Assembly (NCBI GenBank): GCA_017829005.1
Contig: JAGAJF010000163.1
Coordinates: forward strand, 1-61,124
Reading direction: 5' to 3'
From: Oscillospiraceae bacterium
GTDB lineage: Bacteria > Bacillota > Clostridia > Oscillospirales > Ruminococcaceae
DNA: 61,124 nucleotides
In this document: positions 54,110 through 61,124 of the stretch, piece by piece
How the letters are laid out: each line of letters begins with the position of its first letter
How positions within the stretch are numbered: position 1 is the stretch's first letter
Notes under the pieces: generated by a model
The model's input: only the letters and a program-made list of their open reading frames with translations
Told to the model about the DNA's origin: nothing
Databases searched by the model: none
Translations under genes and position numbers: made by a program

Positions 54110-55141
54110 ATGAACAGAAAAGAACTTGCGGAGCTTATTATCCGCATTGCAGACTCGGAGGGCGTTTCGGGAAACGAAACAAATACTGCTCTTCTCTGCA
54201 AATCGGAGCTGCTTCGCTATACGGATAAAGCAGAAATAAAAAACGGCAATGTCATTGCCCATTTCGGTGAGAGAAGCGATAAAAAGCCCCACGTCCTCCT
54301 TGACGCACACCTTGACAGGGTGGGAATGATAGTCACGAGCATTACGGAAGAGGGCTTTGTTAAGGCTGACTGCATTGGCGGTCTTGACAGGCGGATTTTC
54401 CCCGCTCAGAGGGTAATGATACACGGCAGGGAAAATATAGAAGGCGTTATCTGCACTCTGCCCCCTCATCTGAAAAAGGACAGCTCCGTTATGGAAAAGG
54501 ATCAGATATTCATTGACCCCATTTCGGACAGAGAGACGGTTTCTGAGAAAATTTCTCTCGGCGATTTTATATCCTTTGACTCCCCCTGCACCGAGCTTCT
54601 TAACGGACGTATCTGCGGCGCAGGACTTGACGACCGCTGCGGAATTGCGGCTATAATCAAGGCTGTTGACAGTCTTGGCGGTGAATATGACAGCCTTCCC
54701 TATAGCTTTACCGTTATGTTCTCCTCACAGGAAGAACTTGGCGAAAGAGGAGCCTGCATAGGCGCATTTGACATTGACCCCGATATCTCAATTGCAGTCG
54801 ATGTAAGCTTTGCCCTCTGCGGCGGCGAGGACCCGAAAAAATGCGGCGAGCTTGCAAAGGGCTGTATGATAGGCATTGCTCCTTCTCTTGACAGAGGTCT
54901 TTCACAGTGGTTCATAAACCACGCCAAAGCAAATGATATTCCCTATCAGCTTGAAGTGATGAACGGCACCACAGGCACAAATGCGGACAGATTTTCCGTA
55001 AACAAGCGGGGCTCAAAGGCGGTAACTCTCTCCATACCTCTCAGATATATGCACACCCCCGCCGAGGTAATTGACACGGCTGACTGCGAGCTGACAGCGG
55101 AGCTTATCGCCGCATTTCTGAAAGCAGGTGATGTGAAATGA
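54110..55141 (+). CDS. M42-family metallopeptidase, first copy
   Basis: This 343-aa enzyme belongs to the M42 aminopeptidase/endoglucanase-like family (FrvX, YsdC, PepA of thermophiles). Metal ligands can be placed in DAHLDRVG, GLDDRCG, SQEELGERGA, VDVS and YMHTP. The ATG at 54110 follows CGAGGA at the right distance; an ATG at 54089 overlaps the murD stop and is the alternative. Family members are usually dodecameric exopeptidases. It is divergent from its neighbour copy (~30% by eye). Confidence 0.9.
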   Translation: MNRKELAELIIRIADSEGVSGNETNTALLCKSELLRYTDKAEIKNGNVIAHFGERSDKKPHVLLDAHLDRVGMIVTSITEEGFVKADCIGGLDRRIFPAQRVMIHGRENIEGVICTLPPHLKKDSSVMEKDQIFIDPISDRETVSEKISLGDFISFDSPCTELLNGRICGAGLDDRCGIAAIIKAVDSLGGEYDSLPYSFTVMFSSQEELGERGACIGAFDIDPDISIAVDVSFALCGGEDPKKCGELAKGCMIGIAPSLDRGLSQWFINHAKANDIPYQLEVMNGTTGTNADRFSVNKRGSKAVTLSIPLRYMHTPAEVIDTADCELTAELIAAFLKAGDVK

Positions 55142-56187
55142 GCATAAAAATAAACAAGGAGCTTCTTTGTGAGCTGCTTGAAAAGCTGTGCAAAATTGAC
55201 GGAGCTTCGGGGCAGGAAGATAAGGTAAGAAAATTTATCCTTGACACCATCGGGGATAAATGCGACTGTCGTGTAACACCCCTCGGCTGCGTCATTGCCG
55301 AATACAAGGGAAAAAAGCCTGCCGCAAAAAAGCTGATGATATCCGCACACATGGACGAGGTTGGGCTTATCGTAACGGGAATTAACGCCGACGGTACGCT
55401 GAACATCAACTGTGTCGGCGGCGTTGAGGCAGATGCTGTTATCGGCAGACAGGTCAGGCTTGAAAGCGGCATTATGGGCGCTGTTGGCTCGAGAGCCGTT
55501 CACAATATGACTGAGGAGCAGCGCAAAACTGCCCCGAAATTCGACGGGCTTTACATTGACATAGGAGCGCTTGACAAAGCAGATGCCGAAAAGCAGGTCT
55601 CCCTCGGTGACTATGCATATTTCACCTGCGGCTATGCTCAAAGAGACGGCATTATCCGCTCAAAGGCAATAGATGACAGGGCAGGCTGTGCAATAATGCT
55701 TGCAATGATACTGGAAAATGCTCTCCCTTATGACTGCACCTTTACCTTTGTGACACAGGAGGAAATCGGACTTCGTGGCGCAAGAACGGCGGCATTTGAC
55801 GCAGCACCTGACTTTGCCCTTGTCCTTGAAGCCACCACCGCCGCCGATATACCTCTTTCAGAGGGCGACAAGCGGTGCTGTGTATTGGGCGAAGGTCCTG
55901 TGGTGTCCTATATGGACAGAAGCACTCTTTATGACAGGGAGCTTTACAGGCTTTCCGTAAAGCTTGCCGAGGATATGGGTATTAAGCGGCAGACCAAGAC
56001 GGTCATTGCAGGCGGAAACGACAGCGGAGCTATACACATAAGCAGGGGAGGAGTGCGCACCTGCGCCGTATCCGTTCCCTGCCGCTATCTGCACACCCCC
56101 TGCTGCGTCATAAACGAGGAGGACTATTTTGACTCCTATGCCCTGAGCCTTGCAATGGCTGTGGAAATACTTTCGGGCAGGGTATGA
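55138..56187 (+). CDS. M42-family metallopeptidase, second copy
   Basis: This 349-aa paralogue starts inside the stop of the first copy (ATGA overlap). Metal ligands lie in SAHMDEVG, AIDDRAG, TQEEIGLRGA, LEAT and YLHTP. The Asp or Glu of the fourth ligand differs between the copies. Tandem M42 genes can form mixed assemblies or have different specificities; this is inferred. Confidence 0.9.
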   Translation: MSIKINKELLCELLEKLCKIDGASGQEDKVRKFILDTIGDKCDCRVTPLGCVIAEYKGKKPAAKKLMISAHMDEVGLIVTGINADGTLNINCVGGVEADAVIGRQVRLESGIMGAVGSRAVHNMTEEQRKTAPKFDGLYIDIGALDKADAEKQVSLGDYAYFTCGYAQRDGIIRSKAIDDRAGCAIMLAMILENALPYDCTFTFVTQEEIGLRGARTAAFDAAPDFALVLEATTAADIPLSEGDKRCCVLGEGPVVSYMDRSTLYDRELYRLSVKLAEDMGIKRQTKTVIAGGNDSGAIHISRGGVRTCAVSVPCRYLHTPCCVINEEDYFDSYALSLAMAVEILSGRV

Positions 56188-56891
56188 TAAAGCTTATTAC
56201 AGACCCCGCAGAGCTTGTCCTCGACAAAAGCTATTACAGCGGCAGGATAGAAGCAGCCTGCACCGCCTACGGAACGGGATATGATTTTTGCAGGCTCTAC
56301 AGCTTTGAAAAAGGCAGCGCACTTATCTACAACTCCTCTGCGGTCATAAGCGGAGAATGTGACGCTCCGGCTGAGCTTCAAAGCTTTGTTATGATAAATT
56401 CCCCCGAGACTGTGGAATGTTCCCCGCATATAGCTGAAAAGCTCACACTTTTGGGCTATGAAAAGAAGCACCGAACTCTGTTTGAGCGAAAAGCTGCCCC
56501 ACAGACCGAAAATTCCCCCGAAGCGGCATCGCTTATGAAAATGTATGAAATAGTAAAAGCCTCCTTCGGGGAAACGGAGCTTGATATGTGGTATGCGGAT
56601 ATGTCCCATCGCATACGGCACGGGGTATCAAAGGCGTATATGTATAAAAACGCCGCCTGCGCCTGCGTTGATTTTATCTATGAGGGAGCGGCGTATATCT
56701 CACAGGTGGCGGTTTTGCCCGACGAGAGGGGAAATGGCTATGGCAGGGAGCTTCTTGATATGATATCCTGTGAGCTTCTGAATGCGGGAACAGTTCCACG
56801 TTTATGGGCATATGATGACGTTATGGGCTTCTATCGTTCCATAGGCTTTTGGGAGACAGATGAAGACTATATTTACTTAAAACGAATATGA
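56184..56891 (+). CDS. GNAT-family acetyltransferase
   Basis: This 235-aa protein has a variable N-terminal half and a C-terminal GNAT domain with the acetyl-CoA motif QVAVLPDERGNGYGRELL and GFYRSIGFW. The start overlaps the second M42 gene (ATGA). Four genes from murD to here are thus tightly coupled. The substrate is unknown. Confidence 0.87.
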   Translation: MIKLITDPAELVLDKSYYSGRIEAACTAYGTGYDFCRLYSFEKGSALIYNSSAVISGECDAPAELQSFVMINSPETVECSPHIAEKLTLLGYEKKHRTLFERKAAPQTENSPEAASLMKMYEIVKASFGETELDMWYADMSHRIRHGVSKAYMYKNAACACVDFIYEGAAYISQVAVLPDERGNGYGRELLDMISCELLNAGTVPRLWAYDDVMGFYRSIGFWETDEDYIYLKRI

Positions 56892-56908
56892 AGTATGAAG
56901 GAGATATG

Positions 56909-56970
56909 TTTGAAAATCAAAGATTTTCAAACTGAGTTTTGCGGTTTCCGCAAAACTCTCAAGAAAGGAA
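56909..56970 (+). repeat. Twin-hairpin leader repeat, short copy
   Basis: The hairpin TTTGAAAATC-AAA-GATTTTCAAA (56909-56931) is followed by GAGTTTTGCGG-TTT-CCGCAAAACTC (56934-56958) and CTCAAGAAAGGAATG. The start of the next gene comes 13 bases after AAAGGA. It matches the leader of recQ in order and sequence. Confidence 0.75.
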
Positions 56971-56982
56971 TGAATTTATTAA

Positions 56983-58281
56983 ATGGCAGAAATTTTTGAC
57001 CCCAAGCCCGTTGTACAGAAGGGCTTTGAAATCGAGGAAAGAATACTGAGGGCTGCGGCAAAGGCTGAGGAAGCCTGCGAGAGCGCTTTCAAGGAAATTG
57101 ACCGCACCGCAGGATACAATGGCGAAAAGGTCCTCAAAGCCTTTATCGACAACAAGGTGAGCGACGTTTGTATGAAGGGCAGCGCAGGCTACGGCTATGA
57201 CGACCTGGGACGTGACACCCTTGACAAGGTGTTCGCCCAGTCAATGGGAGCGGAGGACGCACTTGTGCGCCACAATATCGTTTCGGGAACCCACGCCCTC
57301 ACCATTGCCCTTTTCGGAGTTTTGCGCAAGGGCGACAAGATGGTCTCCCTCACAGGCAGACCCTATGATACACTTGAAGAGGTAATTGGGCTTCGTGGCA
57401 GCGGAAACGGTTCACTTGCCGATTATGGCGTTGAATACGAGCAGGTTGACCTGACCCCCGACGGCAAGCCCAATGTAGCGGAGATATTCCAGAAGGTAAA
57501 GGGTGCAAAGCTTGCATATATCCAGCGTTCAAGGGGATATTCCCTTCGCCCCTCACTTACGGTAAACGGAATTGCGGAGATAGTCAAGGCGGCAAAGGGC
57601 GCAAATCCCGACATCATTGTAATGGTGGATAACTGCTACGGCGAATTTGTGGAGAAGTCCGAGCCTGTTTCCGCAGGAGCAGACCTGATAGTCGGCTCAC
57701 TTATCAAAAACCCCGGCGGCGGAATTGCCGAAACAGGCGGATATATCGCAGGCACAAAGAAGCTTGTGGAGCAGGTGTCCTACCGTCTTACCTGTCCCGG
57801 AGTGGGCAGAGAGGCAGGCTGCTCCCTTGACCAGAACAAGAGAATGTATCAGGGACTTTTCTATGCTCCCGAGGTGGTGGCAAACGCTCTCAAGACTGCC
57901 ACATTCACAAGTGCGGTAATGACACAGCTCGGATATCAGTGCTACCCCGCACCCGGTGAGCCGAGAGGGGATATCATCACGGCTATCCTTATGAAAAATT
58001 CGCAAAATCTTATCGCATTCTGCAAGGGCATTCAGAAGGGCTCTCCCGTTGATAGCTTTGTATCACCCGAGCCTTGGGATATGCCCGGCTACGACAGTCA
58101 GGTAATTATGGCGGCAGGCGCATTCAATAATGGCGCATCTATAGAGCTTTCCGCAGACGCACCCCTCAGAGAACCCTATGCTGCATATGTTCAGGGCGGA
58201 CTTACATACGCCACGGGCAGAATGGGCGTGCTCTGCGCTTTGCAGGAGATGTATGAGAAAAGGTGCTTGAAGCTGTTCTGA
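56983..58281 (+). CDS. Methionine gamma-lyase-like PLP enzyme (YnbB family)
   Basis: This 432-aa PLP enzyme belongs to the family once called aluminium-resistance proteins. It has YGYDDLGRD at the start, the cofactor region VRHNIVSGTHAL, the Asp in MVDNCYGEF, and a Schiff-base lysine in GSLIKNPGGG. Family members act like cystathionine/methionine gamma-lyases, but the exact substrate is not known. It has the twin-hairpin leader and lies downstream of a GNAT gene. Confidence 0.9.
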   Translation: MAEIFDPKPVVQKGFEIEERILRAAAKAEEACESAFKEIDRTAGYNGEKVLKAFIDNKVSDVCMKGSAGYGYDDLGRDTLDKVFAQSMGAEDALVRHNIVSGTHALTIALFGVLRKGDKMVSLTGRPYDTLEEVIGLRGSGNGSLADYGVEYEQVDLTPDGKPNVAEIFQKVKGAKLAYIQRSRGYSLRPSLTVNGIAEIVKAAKGANPDIIVMVDNCYGEFVEKSEPVSAGADLIVGSLIKNPGGGIAETGGYIAGTKKLVEQVSYRLTCPGVGREAGCSLDQNKRMYQGLFYAPEVVANALKTATFTSAVMTQLGYQCYPAPGEPRGDIITAILMKNSQNLIAFCKGIQKGSPVDSFVSPEPWDMPGYDSQVIMAAGAFNNGASIELSADAPLREPYAAYVQGGLTYATGRMGVLCALQEMYEKRCLKLF

Positions 58282-58282
58282 G

Positions 58283-58340
58283 CAGGTGACGACCCGCAGC
58301 GAGACGTTCTGAACTTTATTTTGCCATCGAACTGTCGGCT
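58283..58340. repeat. GC-rich palindromic repeat, copy near the pseudogene
   Basis: CAGGTGACGACCCGCAGCGAGACG begins one base after the lyase stop codon and matches the start of the element at 23590. A weaker similarity (CGGCTTGGTAAC / TGGCTCGGTAAC) lies further in. Confidence 0.55.
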
Positions 58341-58377
58341 TGGTAACAATAAAACACTTTGCAAGCAAACCGAAAAC

Positions 58378-58520
58378 TATTTTCTCAAATCCATAAACGA
58401 TATATATGGACATTCTGAAGGATATTTTCGGGGAAACACGTATTCAGATACGGCGGTGACGAATGTGCTGTTGTCTCCTTTGAAAATGCGGAAGCTGCCG
58501 CAGAAAAATGGCACTTGTGA
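58378..58520 (+). pseudogene. GGDEF-domain (diguanylate cyclase) remnant
   Basis: One frame reads FLKSINDIYGHSEG (58381-58422), the metal-binding part of a GGDEF domain. Two frames later comes HVFRYGGDECAVVSFENAEAAAEKW ending in TGA at 58518, the active-site part. About 20 residues between them are missing and the frame shifts, so the gene is broken and internally deleted. The GGDEF Phe is Cys. The GC-rich repeat lies immediately upstream. Confidence 0.75.
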
Positions 58521-58553
58521 AACGCAAAATTATAAATGAAAGGAAGTACCACT

Positions 58554-59384
58554 ATGTCAAAACGCTACGAAAGACTTATGAAATGCTATGAATGCTTCAA
58601 GGCAAAGGTTGACTTCACCCCGAAGATCGCTCTTATCCTCGGCTCGGGGCTTGGCGACTATGCCGACGGCATCGACATCAGAGCCACCCTTGATTACAAG
58701 GATATCGAGGGCTTTCCCGTTTCCACCGCTCCGGGACATAAGGGACGGTTCGTGTTCGGCTATGTGGGCGAGGTGCCTGTGGTGGTAATGCAGGGACGTG
58801 TTCACTACTACGAGGGTTATCCGATGGAGGACGTGGTGCTTCCCGTAAGGCTTATGAAGCTGATGGGAGCGGAGGTGCTGTTTGTCACCAATGCGGCAGG
58901 GGGCGTTAACTGGCACTTTGAGTGCGGCGATTTTATGCTCATAAACGATCAGATCTGTATGGCGCCCTCTCCGCTTATCGGTGAAAACCTTGATGAGCTG
59001 GGTCCCCGTTTCCCCGATATGAGCGAAATTTACAGCAAGAAGCTTCGTGATATCGTGAAAAAGACCGCAAGAGAGCTTGATGTACCTCTCAGAGAGGGCG
59101 TTTACATTCAGCTCACAGGACCCAATTACGAGTCACCCTCCGAGGTGAGAATGGTTAGAACTCTCGGTGCGGACGCTGTGGGAATGTCCACTGCCTGCGA
59201 AGCCATTGCCGCTAATCATATGGGAATGAAAACTGTGGGCATTTCCTGCATTTCAAACCTTGCCTGCGGAGTTTCAAACCGTCCTCTTTCCCATGCTGAG
59301 GTGCAGGAGACTGCCGACCGGGTGGCACCCCTGTTCAAGAAGCTCATAACCGCTTCCGTGCAGAATATTGCAAAGGAGCTTTGA
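58554..59384 (+). CDS. punA: Purine nucleoside phosphorylase
   Basis: This 276-aa trimeric-type PNP splits purine nucleosides with phosphate. It has GSGLGDYAD near the start, GHKGRFVFG, QGRVHYYEGY, TNAAGGVNW and the specificity region ACEAIAANHMGM and SNLACG. The ATG at 58554 follows AAAGGAAG. It is followed by a GNAT gene two bases later. Confidence 0.93.
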   Translation: MSKRYERLMKCYECFKAKVDFTPKIALILGSGLGDYADGIDIRATLDYKDIEGFPVSTAPGHKGRFVFGYVGEVPVVVMQGRVHYYEGYPMEDVVLPVRLMKLMGAEVLFVTNAAGGVNWHFECGDFMLINDQICMAPSPLIGENLDELGPRFPDMSEIYSKKLRDIVKKTARELDVPLREGVYIQLTGPNYESPSEVRMVRTLGADAVGMSTACEAIAANHMGMKTVGISCISNLACGVSNRPLSHAEVQETADRVAPLFKKLITASVQNIAKEL

Positions 59385-59385
59385 T

Positions 59386-59820
59386 ATGATAAGAGAAGCG
59401 GTATTTTCCGACCTTGACAGGCTTTTGGAGCTTTACACCTTTCTCCACGGCAATCCCATACCCGAAAAGGACGATAAGCTTGCCGATCTGTGGGACAGGA
59501 TAATGAGCGACAGGGATCATCATATCATAGTTGCCGAGGAGGATGGGATAATTGCTTCTTCCTGCGTATGTGTCATTATCCCCAATCTTACCCACGGTCA
59601 GCAGCCCTATGCATTTGTGGAAAATGTGGTCACCCGTCCCGAATACCGCAAAAAGGGACTTGCCACTGCCTGCCTTGACTTTGCAAGGGACATTGCCGAA
59701 AAAGAGGGCTGCTACAAGATAATGCTCCTGACAGGCTCAAAGGAGGAAAGCACTCTGAGATTTTACGAGCGGGCAGGCTTTAACCGCAATGACAAGACCG
59801 CCTTTATCAGATGGATATGA
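59386..59820 (+). CDS. GNAT-family acetyltransferase
   Basis: This 144-aa compact GNAT protein has an acetyl-CoA site VVTRPEYRKKGLATACLDFA and the C-terminal LRFYERAGF. The ATG at 59386 has AAAGGAG inside the end of punA. Translation is coupled with punA, but a link in function is not evident. Confidence 0.9.
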   Translation: MIREAVFSDLDRLLELYTFLHGNPIPEKDDKLADLWDRIMSDRDHHIIVAEEDGIIASSCVCVIIPNLTHGQQPYAFVENVVTRPEYRKKGLATACLDFARDIAEKEGCYKIMLLTGSKEESTLRFYERAGFNRNDKTAFIRWI

Positions 59821-59890
59821 CATAGCTGTAAAGTATTTCCATATTACATAGTGTCATTTTGTGCAAAAGCGATATTTCATATTTACCCCC

Positions 59891-59919
59891 TTGAAATGTG
59901 GTTTTTAGCGTGCTATAAT
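59891..59919 (+). promoter_or_regulatory. Promoter of the ECF S-component gene
   Basis: TTGAAA (59891-59896) and TATAAT (59914-59919) are 17 bases apart with a TGC extended -10. Confidence 0.75.
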
Positions 59920-59924
59920 ACTAT

Positions 59925-59968
59925 TGTATTGTATCCGAAGTTGTATTGTATCCCGAAAGGGAATAATA
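59925..59968 (+). repeat. Tandem 17-bp repeat and small hairpin in the leader
   Basis: TTGTATTGTATCCGAA and TTGTATTGTATCCCGAA lie in tandem. The second copy runs into TCCCGAAAGGGA, a small hairpin with a GAAA loop. The A-rich tail expected of a preQ1 riboswitch is absent. Confidence 0.5.
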
Positions 59969-59986
59969 ACAAGGAGGATCTTATTT

Positions 59987-60574
59987 ATGCGTGAAAAAAC
60001 AAGAACGATCGTGGGAACGGGTATTCTCACCGCCATTGTGGTGGTCCTGCAGGCGCTGGCTGTCGGCATCAAGTTCGGACCATTCTGCGTGACATTCGTA
60101 CTTATTCCAATAGTAGTCGGTGCGGCGCTGTACGGATATAAGTCGGGTGCGTGGCTGGGATTTGTGTTCGGAGCAGTAGTTCTCTGCACCGATGCTGCCG
60201 TTTTTATGGCGATAAACGCTGCCGGAACTGTCATCACAGTTCTGCTCAAGGGTGTCCTTGCAGGTCTCGGCGCAGGGCTTGTTTACAAGCTCCTGGAGAA
60301 CAAAAACCGTATTGCTGCAGTAATTGCCGCTGCTGTGGTCTGCCCCGTTATCAACACGGGCGTGTTCCTCTTAGGCTGCGTTGTATTCTTCCTTGACACC
60401 ATTACGGAATGGGCGCAGGGCGCAGGCTTTGCTTCTGTTGGAGCTTACCTCATTTTCGGAATGGTGGGTCTTAACTTCTTAGTTGAGATGGTTTGCAACA
60501 TTCTGCTCAGCTCGGTCATCGTTAAGATACTGAACATCATCAAAAAGCCCAAAAAGCCTGCGGCGGCTGCATAA
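59987..60574 (+). CDS. ECF transporter S component
   Basis: This 195-aa membrane protein has about six helices and looks like a substrate-capturing S component of an energy-coupling-factor transporter (FGPFCVTFVLIPIVVGAALYGYKSGAWLGFVFG). The ATG at 59987 follows AAGGAGG. The EcfA/EcfT module is not in the window, so it would share one from elsewhere. The vitamin or other ligand is unknown. Confidence 0.85.
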   Translation: MREKTRTIVGTGILTAIVVVLQALAVGIKFGPFCVTFVLIPIVVGAALYGYKSGAWLGFVFGAVVLCTDAAVFMAINAAGTVITVLLKGVLAGLGAGLVYKLLENKNRIAAVIAAAVVCPVINTGVFLLGCVVFFLDTITEWAQGAGFASVGAYLIFGMVGLNFLVEMVCNILLSSVIVKILNIIKKPKKPAAAA

Positions 60575-60657
60575 GCCGCATTTTCAGGGGAGAAGCATTC
60601 TGCTCTCCACCGTCATTTATCAAAATAGTATATGCGTGATACAATACATAAAGCGTT

Positions 60658-60687
60658 AAAGCCGCAGGCTGTTACCTGCGGCTTTAT
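60658..60687 (+). terminator. ECF S-component terminator
   Basis: The stem AAAGCCGCAGG / CCTGCGGCTTT with a nine-base loop forms a clear intrinsic terminator. The rest of the 60575-60859 spacer is AT-rich. Confidence 0.85.
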
Positions 60688-60766
60688 ACTGTTTTTATTT
60701 CTGTAAATATTGACGAATGTTAAATAAATTTGCAGAAATATTCATAAAGAAAAATGGTAAAATCTG

Positions 60767-60796
60767 TTGACTCTATTCCCCTTGATATAATATAAT
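60767..60796 (+). promoter_or_regulatory. Promoter of the last gene
   Basis: TTGACT (60767-60772) and TATAAT (60791-60796) are 18 bases apart, ~64 bases before the start codon. Confidence 0.6.
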
Positions 60797-60859
60797 TATA
60801 CTGTAAGTCTGAATTATATCGGCGTAAATAAACGATTACATAAATTGGAAGTGAAAAAA

Positions 60860-61124
60860 TTGAGCAACAACAAAAAGAAGAAAAAGAAGAACCCTGCGCC
60901 CTCTGCTGCACCCGAGACCAAGGCTGCAAAGCCTGCTTCGGAAAACACAGAGGAAGATGAAAACATCCCTGTTCAGAGCTTCAGTGAGATGATGGCTTTC
61001 TCCGATGATGATATGGGCGGGGACGAGCCTGCTCCCAAGGCGGAGGAAAAGCCTGCTCCCAAAGCAGAAGAAAAGGCTGTTGCTAAGGCAGAGGAAAAAC
61101 AGGTGCCCAAGGCTGAGAACAAGC
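60860..61124 (+). CDS. Lysine-rich, low-complexity protein, N-terminal part
   Basis: This gene is open at the right edge. A TTG at 60860 lies six bases after GGAAGTG; a GTG at 60851 is the alternative. The first residues are MSNNKKKKKKNPAP. An acidic section with SFSEMMAFSDDDMGG and repeats of the type PAPKAEEK follow. Such an alternating Lys/Ala/Glu/Pro region suggests a disordered or coiled N-terminus of a larger protein. No domain is yet visible. Confidence 0.7.
   Translation, partial: MSNNKKKKKKNPAPSAAPETKAAKPASENTEEDENIPVQSFSEMMAFSDDDMGGDEPAPKAEEKPAPKAEEKAVAKAEEKQVPKAENK

Noticed and set aside
59925..59986. preQ1 riboswitch before the ECF S-component
   Set aside because: There is a CCC-GAAA-GGG hairpin but no C-rich loop and no A-rich tail overlapping the ribosome binding site.

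Overview
The window looks like chromosomal DNA of a Gram-positive, anaerobic Clostridia-type Firmicute. The closest match I can infer is a Ruminococcus-like Oscillospiraceae. The grounds are a zinc-type S14, the Firmicute order secY-adk-map-KOW gene-infA-rpmJ, frequent TTG and GTG starts behind strong AGGAGG sites, a reverse rubrerythrin, a BspA-type leucine-rich surface protein, and VanW and YezG-like proteins. The species is an inference. No rRNA, tRNA, CRISPR array or insertion sequence was seen.

Layout. (1) 1-13575: the S10/spc/alpha ribosomal protein supercluster from the end of rplB to rplQ, with secY, adk, map, infA and rpoA. A strong internal promoter and a structured leader sit between rpsQ and rplN, and a terminator closes the cluster. 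(2) 13682-20524: a 54-aa membrane peptide gene, a LacI-family regulator, a MITE-like palindrome, and a minus-strand operon (thioredoxin, ABC ATPase, permease, binding lipoprotein, arylsulfate sulfotransferase) that probably scavenges organic sulfur. Three LacI-type palindromic operators lie upstream of it. (3) 20525-27532: the phosphate operon pstSCAB-phoU-phoB-phoR, with phased TGTAAAAT repeats upstream of pstS and a GC-rich palindromic element between pstB and phoU. (4) 27581-38201: mixed accessory genes: a DUF2798-like membrane protein behind a highly structured leader, an XRE regulator, RodA/FtsW, a diguanylate cyclase, a stand-alone DltA-like ligase with a VanW protein, a polysaccharide deacetylase, a reverse rubrerythrin and a LytTR-PAS regulator. 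(5) 38419-45266: the LRR surface protein, metG, a YezG-like orphan and fba. (6) 45281-48300: two small cassettes, each bracketed by direct copies of a terminator hairpin, separated by an XRE / PH-domain divergent pair with a shared operator. (7) 48313-61124: recQ with tandem HRDC domains, rlmH, an acyltransferase-like membrane protein, murD with two M42 peptidases and a GNAT gene, a PLP lyase, a GGDEF pseudogene, a purine nucleoside phosphorylase, a GNAT gene, an ECF S-component and the start of a lysine-rich protein.

Most notable: an unannotated family of ~50-aa membrane peptides with two members here (13682 and 45498 minus), the second paired with a 36-aa peptide and bracketed by an exact 42-bp direct repeat. 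A second cassette at 47.2-47.9 kb is bracketed in the same way. Other candidates are a mobile twin-hairpin leader placed before two unrelated genes, and an undescribed multi-helix leader RNA at 27629-27751.
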